The translations under genes and the position numbers were made by a program. This document shows, in pieces, positions 1-8,286 of a stretch of DNA of 64,000 bases (its first letter is position 1; each line of letters begins with the position of its first letter). Source of the DNA: Diaminobutyricimonas aerilata (GTDB lineage: Bacteria > Actinomycetota > Actinomycetes > Actinomycetales > Microbacteriaceae); assembly GCF_002797715.1 (NCBI RefSeq), contig NZ_PGFF01000001.1, forward strand, positions 434,001 to 498,000, in the 5' to 3' direction. The notes beneath the pieces were generated by a model. That model worked only from the letters and a program-made list of their open reading frames with translations. It did not search any database and had not been told where the DNA came from.

Positions 1-1
1 C

Positions 2-520
2 GGCGGGTGCGTCTACGACGGCCGGCCCATCGGCGACACCCGCCTGCGGATCGTCGACGGGCAGGTGCAGGTCGCGGGCAGCGTGCTTGCGGAGGGGTAC
101 CTCGCCGACGAGCAACTCACGGCCGAGCGTTTCGTCGACGACGCGGGGGAGCGGTGGTACCGCACCGGCGACCTCGGGCGCCTCGGCGACGGCGGTCCGC
201 TCGAGGTGACCGGCCGCGCCGACGACGTGATCATCAGCGGCGGCGTGAAGGTGTCACTCGGCGCCGTCGAGCGGGTCGTGCGCGACCTGCCGGGGCTCGC
301 GGATGCGGTGGTCGTCGCCGCGCCGCACCCGGAGTGGGGTGATGTGCCGGTCGTCGTGACCACGCACACCGCCGACCTCGACGGGATGCGGGCTGCGGTG
401 GGGCACGCGCTCGGCGCGGCCGCTCGCCCGTTCCGGGTGCTCGTGGTCGACGAGCTGCCGCTGCTGCCGTCCGGCAAACCGGATCGGCGCGAGCTCACGG
501 TCCGAGCCGCGCAGCGCTGA
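2..520 (+). CDS. menE: o-succinylbenzoate-CoA ligase MenE, C-terminal part (5' end outside window)
   Basis: Activates o-succinylbenzoate with ATP and CoA in menaquinone synthesis. The reading frame is open from base 2, so the gene enters from the left; about 172 C-terminal residues are visible. They match the end of an acyl-adenylate-forming enzyme: the hinge motif YRTGDLG, then GRADDVIISGG with the hinge aspartate, then the C-terminal lid ending LPSGKPDRR, which carries the catalytic lysine. AMP-ligases share this fold, so the specific MenE call rests on menA, menD, menF and menG in the same window. A block of ABC transporter genes separates it from menA. Confidence 0.85.
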   Translation, partial: GGCVYDGRPIGDTRLRIVDGQVQVAGSVLAEGYLADEQLTAERFVDDAGERWYRTGDLGRLGDGGPLEVTGRADDVIISGGVKVSLGAVERVVRDLPGLADAVVVAAPHPEWGDVPVVVTTHTADLDGMRAAVGHALGAAARPFRVLVVDELPLLPSGKPDRRELTVRAAQR

Positions 521-637
521 AGGCGGTGTGATCGGCCTCGAATCCCGCCAGGGGTGAGGGGCATCGTTCGCGCCCGCTGGGCGTCCGCCGTCTCGCTTCG
601 ATCGGCGGAGATCCGCCTCGGTGCAGCGAATCGGGTC

Positions 638-669
638 TTGACATTGACCCTGCATCAACGCCTCATGCT
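638..669 (+). promoter_or_regulatory. MerR-type promoter/operator, site 1
   Basis: A -35 box TTGACA (638-643) is followed by the dyad TTGACC-CTG-CATCAA (644-658) and a weak -10 CATGCT (664-669), giving a spacer of about 20 bp. A long spacer with a dyad inside it is the hallmark of MerR-family promoters. The same layout recurs at 3769 and 42966. It drives the ABC gene whose ATG is at 752, leaving a leader of about 75 nt. The likely regulator is the MerR gene at 5809 (inference). Confidence 0.65.
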
Positions 670-751
670 GTCGCCGAGGCGCCGGCGTCGGCCGATCGGC
701 AGCGTCATACGCGCGCCTCGACCGATATCCACCGGACCACGAGGACAGCGA

Positions 752-1447
752 ATGTTTGTTTCAGTCTCAGGGCTCGCGAAGAGCTACGACACCGGCGTGG
801 TGACGCCGGTTCTCCGAGGCGTCGATCTCCAACTCGATCAGGGACGGATCGGCGTCATCCTCGGCCCATCCGGGTCGGGCAAGTCGACGCTGATGAACGT
901 GATCGGCGGTCTCGATCGGCCGGACGACGGCTCGGTCGAGGTGGACGGACAGCGCATCACCGACTTCAACGACGCCGGGCTCGCCGAGTACAGGCGGGAC
1001 CGCGTCGGGTTCGTCTTCCAGTTCTACAACCTCGTGCCGAACCTCACGGCCGGCGAGAACATCGACGTCGTCTCCAACATCAGCAGGCAGCCACTGTCGA
1101 CCGGCGAGGTGCTCTCCGCTGTGGGGCTGTCCGACAAGAAGCATCGGTTCCCGAGGGAGCTCTCGGGCGGCGAGCAGCAGCGTGTCGCGATAGCGCGAGC
1201 GATCGTGAAGAACCCCAAGCTCCTGCTGTGCGACGAGCCCACCGGGGCCCTGGACGCGGAGGCGTCCCGCGACGTGCTCGCCCTCATCCAGCAGGTCAAC
1301 GCCGACTTCGGCACGACCGTCCTGATGATCACCCACAACGAGGCGATCGCCGACATGGCCCACAGCGTCTTCCGCATGCGAAGCGGTGACGTCGTGACCG
1401 CGACGCACAACGCCCAGCCCATTCCCGCCGAGAGGATCGACTGGTGA
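752..1447 (+). CDS. ABC transporter ATP-binding protein (MacB/LolD type)
   Basis: 231-residue ATPase that would power the FtsX-like permease encoded next. Walker A is GPSGSGKST, the signature is LSGGEQQRVAIARA, Walker B is LLLCDEPTGALD, and the H-loop is MITHNEA; this LolD-like pattern is complete. The frame is open further upstream, but ATG 752 is chosen because GAGGAC lies 5 nt before it and the protein then begins directly with the conserved MFVSVSGLAKSY strand. Its stop overlaps the permease start by 4 nt, so the two are translationally coupled. Probably exports or extracts a peptide or lipid-like compound; the substrate is unknown. Confidence 0.9.
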   Translation: MFVSVSGLAKSYDTGVVTPVLRGVDLQLDQGRIGVILGPSGSGKSTLMNVIGGLDRPDDGSVEVDGQRITDFNDAGLAEYRRDRVGFVFQFYNLVPNLTAGENIDVVSNISRQPLSTGEVLSAVGLSDKKHRFPRELSGGEQQRVAIARAIVKNPKLLLCDEPTGALDAEASRDVLALIQQVNADFGTTVLMITHNEAIADMAHSVFRMRSGDVVTATHNAQPIPAERIDW

Positions 1448-3705
1448 CGGCGCTGGGCCGGCGCGTCCGGCGGATGATCGCCGAGCGCAAGGGCCGGTTC
1501 GTCGGCACCGTCATCCTCGTGCTCGTCGGCAGCTTCTACTTCACCGCCGCCACCGGAATCGCGGGCAGCCTCGAGCGGATGGTCGTCGGGTTCGCCGAGG
1601 AGAACAGGCAGGAGGATCTCACCTTCACCACGGATCGCCCCCTTCGGGACATCCCGGCGCGGGAGGCGGACCTCGCGGCCGTGATCGACGAGCAGTCGCA
1701 GCACGAGGTCGCCCTCCCCGGCGCCGAACTCCGGCTCCTCGAAGCGGGGACGGAGGTCAACACCTCGAGGATCATGTCGGGACGCGATCTGGAGAACCCC
1801 GGGGAGGTCCTGCTCGATCCGCGGTTCTTCGCCGCGCAGAACCGGCAGCTCGGCGACGAGATCACTCTCGACGGCCGGTCCTTCACCGTCGTCGGCACGG
1901 TGGCCGTGCCGAACTACGTCTACATCCTCAAGAACTACCACGATGTCCTGCCCACCACCGGCTTCGGCATCGGCGTCATCTCGGCCCCCGACATGACGGC
2001 ATTGCGGGACGCGGAGGGGGCACCGGACCCGAGCGCGACCTACAGCGTGCGCTTCACCGAGCGGGAGGGACTCGACGAGCGGATCGACCGGTTCCGCGAG
2101 CAGATCAGCCGGGACGGATACGCCATCACGGAGTGGAGGGCGGCCGACGACAACCCTCGGATCAGCATGCCGTGGGGCAACATCACGAGCATGCAGTCGA
2201 TGAGCCTGCCGGTGTCGATCGCGTTCTTCCTGCTCAGCAGCGTGGTCGTCAGTGTGATCGTCATGCGGGCGGTCAAGTCCGACAGCATCGTGATCGGCAC
2301 GCTCTATGCGCTCGGCTACCGGCGGCGGGAACTCATCCGGCACTACCTCATCATCCCGGTGCTGATCGCCGGCCTCGGCGGTATCGCCGGCGTGCTGCTG
2401 GCGCTGCCCGCCGTGGGACCGTTCGTCAGCACGATGCTGGCGACCTACAACCTGCCGGACACGGTTGTCTTCTTCACGCCACTGAACCTGGCGGTCGCCG
2501 TGCTCGTGCCGGTCGTGCTGATCGGCATGGTGAGCCTGCTGGCGATGCGCCGCGTGCTCCGCACGCGCGCCGCCGACCTCATGAGAGGCACCGAGCGGTC
2601 CGCGAGGGTGAACGTCCTCGAGCGCGCTCTACGGCTGGACCGGTTGCCGTTCGCGAGGACGTTCCGCATCCGCGAACAGCTGCGCAGCATCCCGCGTCTG
2701 GTGTTCCTGCTGCTCGGGGTCGCCGCGGCGTCGACGGTCATGCTGTTCGGCCTCACGTTCAGCAATTCGATGAACACCGTCACCGAGAAGGGCGCGTTGG
2801 CGCGCTACGAATACCCCCTTGAGTACAACTTCACGGCGCTGCGCAATCTGCACGAGGACCCTCTCCCCGAGGGAGCCGAGCCGTATCACGCGACCCGTGT
2901 ACATCCCGAGGGCCGGGAGTCGGCCACGTTCTACCTCACGGGACTCCTGCCCGACTCGGTGGGGATGAGGCTGAAGGATTCACGAGGTGACGAACTGCGG
3001 AGGGACCAGGTGAACGTCACCTCGCCGCTCGCCGACCGTCTGGGGATCTCCCAGGGCGACACCGTGCGGGTGGTGAACGAGCTCACCGGGGCCGCCTACA
3101 GCTTCCGGATCGACGGGATCGTCCACGCCTACGGCGAGCAGTTCATCACGATGCCGCTCGACGACTTCAACCGACTGACCGGCTACCCGGAGGGGAGCTA
3201 CCGCACGGTGCTCGCCAGTCACGAGATGGAATTCGACGAGGCGGAGCTCTCAGGGGTACTCGACACCCGGGATCCCGACGCCTTCGACGACATCGGCGCG
3301 CCCACGGGGCTCGTGGTCGGCTCGGTGACGGCCGTCGCGGCGCTGATCGCCGTCATCATCCTGTCGCTCGTCACGTCCCTCATCATCGACGAGAACCGCA
3401 GCACCATCTCGCTGCTGAAGATCCTCGGCTACCGCAGGAAGGAGGTGGCGAAGTTGATCCTCGGCAGCACGACCCCCGCGGTCATCGCGGGGTTCGCGCT
3501 CGGGGTGCCGTTGATGCTCGTGTTCGCGGACACGCTGTTCGACCTCGTCGCGGAGACCGCCAACATGGTGCTCCCGGTGATGATGAGCCCGCTGGACATC
3601 CTCATCAGCTTCGTCGTGATCATGGTCGTGTATCGGATCACCAGGTGGATCTCGGGACGGAGGCTCGCGAAGGTGTCGATGAGCGAGGCCCTCAAGGCCG
3701 AGTGA
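1444..3705 (+). CDS. FtsX-like ABC transporter permease
   Basis: 753-residue membrane protein starting at GTG 1444, overlapping the ATPase stop. It has an N-terminal membrane helix (about residues 17-40), a long extracytoplasmic region, a first group of three helices (about 255-385), a second extracytoplasmic region and a last helix group (about 620-745). This is the duplicated FtsX layout of large actinobacterial permeases that pair with a MacB/LolD ATPase. Such pairs export antimicrobial peptides or act on the envelope. The upstream MerR-type promoter points to drug or envelope stress. Substrate unknown. Confidence 0.88.
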   Translation: MTALGRRVRRMIAERKGRFVGTVILVLVGSFYFTAATGIAGSLERMVVGFAEENRQEDLTFTTDRPLRDIPAREADLAAVIDEQSQHEVALPGAELRLLEAGTEVNTSRIMSGRDLENPGEVLLDPRFFAAQNRQLGDEITLDGRSFTVVGTVAVPNYVYILKNYHDVLPTTGFGIGVISAPDMTALRDAEGAPDPSATYSVRFTEREGLDERIDRFREQISRDGYAITEWRAADDNPRISMPWGNITSMQSMSLPVSIAFFLLSSVVVSVIVMRAVKSDSIVIGTLYALGYRRRELIRHYLIIPVLIAGLGGIAGVLLALPAVGPFVSTMLATYNLPDTVVFFTPLNLAVAVLVPVVLIGMVSLLAMRRVLRTRAADLMRGTERSARVNVLERALRLDRLPFARTFRIREQLRSIPRLVFLLLGVAAASTVMLFGLTFSNSMNTVTEKGALARYEYPLEYNFTALRNLHEDPLPEGAEPYHATRVHPEGRESATFYLTGLLPDSVGMRLKDSRGDELRRDQVNVTSPLADRLGISQGDTVRVVNELTGAAYSFRIDGIVHAYGEQFITMPLDDFNRLTGYPEGSYRTVLASHEMEFDEAELSGVLDTRDPDAFDDIGAPTGLVVGSVTAVAALIAVIILSLVTSLIIDENRSTISLLKILGYRRKEVAKLILGSTTPAVIAGFALGVPLMLVFADTLFDLVAETANMVLPVMMSPLDILISFVVIMVVYRITRWISGRRLAKVSMSEALKAE

Positions 3706-3768
3706 TCCGCCCCGACGGCGCGCCGGGTGCTCGACGGAGGCGATCCAGGACGATTTGCGCGACGACCC

Positions 3769-3800
3769 TTGACCCTGACGCTGCGTCAGCCCTTCAGTCT
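3769..3800 (+). promoter_or_regulatory. MerR-type promoter/operator, site 2
   Basis: -35 TTGACC (3769-3774), perfect dyad CTGACG-CTG-CGTCAG (3775-3789) and a weak -10 CAGTCT (3795-3800), spacer about 20 bp. The ATG of the DUF1048 gene is at 3808, 7 nt after the -10, so the transcript is probably leaderless. The operon it drives ends in a MerR gene, which makes autoregulation likely. Confidence 0.7.
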
Positions 3801-3807
3801 CGTCGTC

Positions 3808-4194
3808 ATGAACACTTCACTCTCCTGGATCGAGAGGCTGGTCGGCAGCCTCGACGACAAGAAGCAGTACCGGGACTACCGAGCACGCGTGTCGGGACTC
3901 CCCGCGGACTACCGCGCCACGGCCGATGCGCTCGAGCGCTACCTCACTCACGTGGGGCCCACCTCCGATTCCGCGACGCTGCTGGCGCTGCTCACCGACT
4001 CGGTCGAGACGCTCGAGCGGGGCGTCGAACGGGGCGACACCGTCGCCGCAGTCGTCGGCGACGACCCGACGGTCTTCGCCGACGACCTGCTGGCTCGGCA
4101 CCCCGGCGAGAGCTGGCTGGACGGCTGGATCGGCACGGAACGACGCCGCCTCGCGGATGCGGTGCGCGCCGCGACCGCGGGAGGTGCACGATGA
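3808..4194 (+). CDS. DUF1048 family protein
   Basis: 128-residue soluble helical protein of the DUF1048 family (SWIERLVGSLDDKKQYRDYRAR followed by predicted helices). The biochemical role of the family is not known; its members are commonly found with ABC exporters and small regulators, as here. A start further upstream is open in frame, but ATG 3808 sits just downstream of the MerR-type promoter, consistent with a leaderless start. Its stop overlaps the ATG of the ABC ATPase by 4 nt, so it is the first gene of a coupled DUF1048-ATPase-permease-MerR operon. Confidence 0.8.
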   Translation: MNTSLSWIERLVGSLDDKKQYRDYRARVSGLPADYRATADALERYLTHVGPTSDSATLLALLTDSVETLERGVERGDTVAAVVGDDPTVFADDLLARHPGESWLDGWIGTERRRLADAVRAATAGGAR

Positions 4195-4988
4195 GCGCGA
4201 CGGCCGCTCCGGCCATCGCCGTCCGCGGCATCGAGAAGTCCTACAAGGACCTCCACGTGCTGCGGGGCGTCGATCTGGAGGTGCAGCGCGGCACGGTGTT
4301 CGCGCTGCTCGGATCGAACGGCGCCGGAAAGACGACCCTCGTGAGGATCCTCGCGACGCTGCTGAAGGCGGACGCGGGCACCGCGTCCGTCGGCGGCCTC
4401 GACGTCGCGAAGCAGTCCGCCCAGGTCCGCGAGGCGATCAGCCTCACGGGCCAGTTCGCGGCAGTCGACGAACGCCTGACCGGACGTGAGAACCTCGTGC
4501 TCATCGCCCGGCTCCGCCACCTGCGTTCACCCGGTGCGATCGCGGACGAACTGCTCGCCCGCTTCTCGCTCACCGAGGCCGGCGGTCGGAAGGCGTCCAC
4601 CTACTCCGGCGGCATGCGCCGCCGGCTCGACATCGCCATGAGCCTCATCGGCAACCCGAGCGTGATCTTCCTCGACGAGCCCACCACGGGCCTCGACCCC
4701 GAGGCCAGGCAGGAGGTGTGGGAGACCGTACGCCAGCTCGTCGGCGAGGGCACCACCGTTCTGCTCACCACCCAGTACCTCGAGGAGGCGGAGCAGCTGG
4801 CCGACCGCATCGCGATCCTGCATCAGGGCCGCATCATCGTCGACGGCACCCTCGCCGAGCTCAAGAAGCTGCTGCCTGCCGCGACCGTCGAGTACGTCGA
4901 GAAGCAGCCCACCCTCGAGGAGGTGTTCTTCGCCCTCACCGGCGGGGGCACCGACGACACGACAGACGCCGCGACGGCGCAGAGATAG
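4191..4988 (+). CDS. ABC-2 type exporter, ATP-binding protein (DrrA-like)
   Basis: 265-residue ATPase. Walker A GSNGAGKTT, signature YSGGMRRRLDIA, Walker B VIFLDEPTTGLD and H-loop TTQYLEEAE match the daunorubicin-resistance (DrrA) group, including the C-terminal extension with LEEVFFALT. It pairs with the ABC-2 permease 9 nt downstream. ATG 4191 overlaps the preceding stop. Drug export is the usual role of the family; the actual substrate cannot be read from sequence. Confidence 0.9.
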   Translation: MSATAAPAIAVRGIEKSYKDLHVLRGVDLEVQRGTVFALLGSNGAGKTTLVRILATLLKADAGTASVGGLDVAKQSAQVREAISLTGQFAAVDERLTGRENLVLIARLRHLRSPGAIADELLARFSLTEAGGRKASTYSGGMRRRLDIAMSLIGNPSVIFLDEPTTGLDPEARQEVWETVRQLVGEGTTVLLTTQYLEEAEQLADRIAILHQGRIIVDGTLAELKKLLPAATVEYVEKQPTLEEVFFALTGGGTDDTTDAATAQR

Positions 4989-4997
4989 AGGACCGAC

Positions 4998-5765
4998 ATG
5001 ACCAAGCACTTCCTCGGCGACACCGCCGTGCTCACCGGGCGCTCGCTCACGCACATCGTGCGCAGCCCGGACACCATCATCACGACCGCGGTGACCCCGA
5101 TCGCGATCATGCTGCTGTTCGTCTACGTGTTCGGAGGTGCCATCGACATCGGCGGCGCGACCGAATCGTACGTCGGGTACCTGCTGCCGGGCATCCTGCT
5201 GATCACCGTCGCGTCGGGGATCTCCTACACGGCGTACCGGCTGTTCCTCGACATGCAGGGCGGCATCTTCGAACGGTTCCAGTCCATGCCGATCTCGCGG
5301 GCCTCCGTGCTCTGGGCGCACGTGCTGACCTCGCTCATCGCGAACCTCGTGTCGCTCGCGCTCGTGGTGGGCGTGGCGCTGATCATGGGGTTTCGCACCG
5401 GAGCCGATGTCGGCGCGTGGCTCGCGGTGCTCGGCATCATGGCCTTGTTCACCCTCGCCCTGACCTGGCTCGCCGTGATCCCGGGCCTGACCGCGAGCTC
5501 GGTCGAGGGGGCCAGCGCGTTCTCGTACCCGCTGATCTTCCTTCCCTTCATCAGCTCCGCTTTCGCTCCCACGGAATCGATGCCCGGCCCCGTGCGCTGG
5601 TTCGCCGAGAACCAGCCGGTCACCTCGATCGTCGACTCGATCCGCGCGATCTTCTCCGGGCAGCCGGTCGGCGGGGACCTGTGGGTCGCCCTCGCCTGGT
5701 GTCTCGGCATCCTCGTGGTCGCGTTCGCCTTCGCCATGGCGACGTACCGGCGGAAGATCTCCTGA
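4998..5765 (+). CDS. ABC-2 type exporter permease (DrrB-like)
   Basis: 255-residue membrane protein with six predicted helices, beginning around residue 30 after a short cytoplasmic segment. The stretch FLDMQGGIFERFQSMPISR is the conserved cytoplasmic coupling loop of DrrB-type permeases, and FAENQPVTSIVDSIR precedes the last helix as usual. It is preceded by an AGAGG-like ribosome site and lies 9 nt after the ATPase gene. Together they form a two-subunit exporter. Confidence 0.9.
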   Translation: MTKHFLGDTAVLTGRSLTHIVRSPDTIITTAVTPIAIMLLFVYVFGGAIDIGGATESYVGYLLPGILLITVASGISYTAYRLFLDMQGGIFERFQSMPISRASVLWAHVLTSLIANLVSLALVVGVALIMGFRTGADVGAWLAVLGIMALFTLALTWLAVIPGLTASSVEGASAFSYPLIFLPFISSAFAPTESMPGPVRWFAENQPVTSIVDSIRAIFSGQPVGGDLWVALAWCLGILVVAFAFAMATYRRKIS

Positions 5766-5808
5766 CGGGCATGCGCCGGAGTCGGCACAGGAAGGGCAGG
5801 ATCGAATC

Positions 5809-6594
5809 GTGCTGACCATCAGTCAATTGGCCGCGTACGCCGGAGTGACCGTGCGGGCCGTGCGCCACTATCACCAGATCGGACTGCTGCCGGAGCCCGA
5901 GCGCGATCGCTCGGGCTACCGGCGGTACGGCGCACACGCCGTCGTGTCTCTCGTGAAGATCGCCACACTCGCCGACGCGGGCGTGCCGCTGTCGGAGATC
6001 GGCGATCTGGTCGAGGCGGATGAGGAGACGTTCGCGGCAGCCGTCCGGCGCATCGACAGACGCCTCAGCGACGAGATCGCCCGCCTCGAGCGCAGCCGCA
6101 CCTCGATCGCGGAACTGGCGGCGGGGGATGCGCTCCTGCTGCCGCGGGAGGTCGTCGCCTACCTCGACCGGCTGCGGGAGCTCGGCGTGTCGGGACCGGT
6201 GCTGGCCGGCGAGCGCGACGGCTGGATCCTGATGGCGGCCCGATGGCCCGACCGGGTGCGGGACTGGATGCCGGGCAAGCTCGCCTCGCTCGACGACCCC
6301 CGCATCGTGCGGCTCTACCGTGTGCTCTCGCTGCTCTTCGACAAGAGCGAACTCGACGAGCCGCTCATGAACGAGGCGGCTGATCTCATGGCGGAGCTCG
6401 CTGAGCAGGCCTACGAGGCGGACTACAACACGGCCCAGGAAGCCCAGGAGGACGCGGTGCCGTTCGATCTGCTCGAGCTGCTGGCGCTCGAGACCGATCC
6501 ACGCGCGACGCGGATGGTAGAGCTGATGCGCGAACGCGGCTGGGAGGGGTGGACCCGCCTCGAGAAGGTCGAGCCGCGCGCGACACCGAGGTAG
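5809..6594 (+). CDS. MerR family transcriptional regulator
   Basis: 261-residue regulator. Residues 1-70 form the MerR winged helix: ISQLAAYAGVTVRAVRHYHQIGLL followed by YRRYG and the wing helix. A coiled segment (about 75-105) gives the dimer interface, and the remaining 150 helical residues would be the ligand-sensing part, too long for a metal-binding MerR. GTG 5809 is chosen because the domain starts there; GGAAGGGCAGG lies upstream. It follows the exporter genes by 43 nt. Three MerR-type promoters in this window (638, 3769, 42966) are candidate targets, so it probably activates exporters on drug binding (inference). Confidence 0.85.
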   Translation: MLTISQLAAYAGVTVRAVRHYHQIGLLPEPERDRSGYRRYGAHAVVSLVKIATLADAGVPLSEIGDLVEADEETFAAAVRRIDRRLSDEIARLERSRTSIAELAAGDALLLPREVVAYLDRLRELGVSGPVLAGERDGWILMAARWPDRVRDWMPGKLASLDDPRIVRLYRVLSLLFDKSELDEPLMNEAADLMAELAEQAYEADYNTAQEAQEDAVPFDLLELLALETDPRATRMVELMRERGWEGWTRLEKVEPRATPR

Positions 6595-6644
6595 AGACCT
6601 GCGTCGGTCAGCCGCCCCTCCGCCGGATCGGTACGATTCACGGC

Positions 6645-7622
6645 GTGGTAGCACGACAGCAGCGCATCGACCCCCGGAAGGTGAACCGCGCGACGCGGCC
6701 GCAGGCGAAGGGCGGACGCAAGTCCGGGCCTCCTCCGGTGCGCAAGGCGACCGCCGCCGACTGGATCGCCGGCGCGCGCATCCGCACCCTCCCGCTCGCG
6801 ATCGCGCCGGTCGCTCTCGGCAGCGCGTGCGCGTACCTGCTGAGCATGCCCGGTGTGCACTGGGTGCGCGCGCTGCTCTGCCTCGCCGTCGCGCTCTTGC
6901 TGCAGATCGCCGTCAACTACGCCAACGACTACTCCGACGGCGTGCGCGGCACCGACAATCACCGCGTCGGTCCGTCACGGCTCACCGGATCGGGTGCCGC
7001 GAAGCCGCGCACCGTGCTCACGGTCGCGCTCGTGTTCTTCGGTCTCGCGGCGCTCGCCGGCCTCGCCGTCGTGGTGCTCGGCCAGCAATGGTGGCTCGTC
7101 GCCGTCGGCGCCGCCTGCCTCGTCGCGGGCTGGTTCTACACGGGAGGCAAGCGCCCCTACGGCTATTACGGCCTCGGCGAGGTGTTCGTCTTCATCTTCT
7201 TCGGACTCGTCGCGACCCTCGGCACGATGTACGTGCAGGTCGGAGAGGTGTCGCTCGAGGCGTGGCTGTGCGCCGCCGCCATCGGGTCGATCTCGTGCGC
7301 GGTGCTCGTCGTCAACAACATCCGCGATCGTGAGCAGGATGCCCTCGCGGGCAAGCGAACGCTGACGGTGCTCATCGGCGATCGCGCCTCGCGCATCCTG
7401 TTCACCGTGCTGCTCGTGCTGGTGCCGTTCGGCATCCTGGTGTTCTTCGCGATCTTCTACGTGAACGCGTACCTCGTGTACTTCGTGCTGCTCGCGGCGA
7501 TCCCCGCCGCGGTCATCACCCTCTTCGCGAAGACACCGCCGGAGTTGATCGTGGCACTACGGCTCGCGACCGTCACCGCTCTGACGTTCGGGCTGGGCCT
7601 CGCCGCCGCGATCGCCTTCTGA
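6645..7622 (+). CDS. menA: 1,4-dihydroxy-2-naphthoate polyprenyltransferase MenA
   Basis: 325-residue UbiA-type membrane prenyltransferase that attaches the polyprenyl tail to 1,4-dihydroxy-2-naphthoate. The first Asp-rich motif NYANDYSDGVRGTD and the second region RDREQDALAGKRT are present with about eight helices. GTG 6645 is chosen because a TACGAT -10 box lies at 6632-6637, 7 nt upstream, which indicates a leaderless transcript; the long N-terminal extension of the open frame is not needed. The 3' end overlaps the convergent DUF4229 gene by 66 nt. The prenyl donor would come from the synthase at 13258. Confidence 0.92.
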   Translation: MVARQQRIDPRKVNRATRPQAKGGRKSGPPPVRKATAADWIAGARIRTLPLAIAPVALGSACAYLLSMPGVHWVRALLCLAVALLLQIAVNYANDYSDGVRGTDNHRVGPSRLTGSGAAKPRTVLTVALVFFGLAALAGLAVVVLGQQWWLVAVGAACLVAGWFYTGGKRPYGYYGLGEVFVFIFFGLVATLGTMYVQVGEVSLEAWLCAAAIGSISCAVLVVNNIRDREQDALAGKRTLTVLIGDRASRILFTVLLVLVPFGILVFFAIFYVNAYLVYFVLLAAIPAAVITLFAKTPPELIVALRLATVTALTFGLGLAAAIAF

Positions 7623-7889
7623 CGGGGCGCTCCCCGGCGCGCGCGGCGTCGCGAGCGCATCCTCGGCGTCCTCGTCGTCGTCGACCGGCGGCTTCTCGCG
7701 GCGGGCTCGGAACTCCGCCGCCGCCGCGTCGCGCAGCCGACCGAAGAACACGTACGCGATGCATAGGCCGACGATGGCGGCGATGGGGGCCGAGAGCCAC
7801 CAGTCGAGACCGACCAGCATGAGCACGGTGAACACGACCGCGAACAGGCCCACGCGCAGTGCGCCGTAGAGGAGACCGGGTCGTTTCAC
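7557..7889 (-). CDS. DUF4229 domain membrane protein
   Basis: 110-residue protein with two N-terminal membrane helices (about residues 10-30 and 33-50, ending AYVFFGRLRD) and a charged, disordered C-terminal tail. The family is actinobacterial, of unknown function, and often sits next to menA or menD. GTG start at 7889 with a TAGACT -10 box 7 nt upstream suggests a leaderless transcript. Its tail coding region overlaps the menA 3' end on the other strand, so the last residues are the least constrained. Confidence 0.75.
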   Translation of the reverse strand: MKRPGLLYGALRVGLFAVVFTVLMLVGLDWWLSAPIAAIVGLCIAYVFFGRLRDAAAAEFRARREKPPVDDDEDAEDALATPRAPGSAPSEGDRGGEAQPERQSGDGREP

Positions 7890-7953
7890 GGCCCTCAGTC
7901 TAGGCTCGACCGGCTCCCGGTCGGCCCCCAGCGGATGGATCTACACTGTGTAG

Positions 7954-8286
7954 ATGGCCCGGCTACTGGTCGTTCTCCCGTTCCTCGTCCTCGTGACGAT
8001 GGTGTGGGCGATCGTCGATCTCATCATGATCGATGAGTCGCGCGTGCGCGGGGTGAACAAGCTCGTGTGGGCTCTCATCATCATCCTCCTCCCGGTGATC
8101 GGGGCGGCGCTGTGGTTCTTCCTCGGTCGCGAACGCGGCGGCAAGCGCCCCGCCTCGCGCCAGGTCGCCCCGGATGACGACCCCGCATTCCTGGAGCGTC
8201 TGAACCGCGACAGCGAGGAGCGCATCCGCAAGCTCGAGCAGGAGCTCGCCGACCTCGACGATGACCCGCCCGCGACCAAGGAGTGA
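7954..8286 (+). CDS. PLDc_N domain small membrane protein
   Basis: 110-residue protein with two hydrophobic helices (about residues 4-23 and 35-55, ending WFFLGRE), which is the phospholipase D nuclease N-terminal (PLDc_N) module without any catalytic domain, followed by an acidic coiled tail. A TACACT -10 box at 7942-7947 lies 6 nt before ATG, indicating a leaderless message. Its end overlaps menD by 26 nt, so it is probably cotranscribed with it. Function unknown. Confidence 0.78.
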   Translation: MARLLVVLPFLVLVTMVWAIVDLIMIDESRVRGVNKLVWALIIILLPVIGAALWFFLGRERGGKRPASRQVAPDDDPAFLERLNRDSEERIRKLEQELADLDDDPPATKE

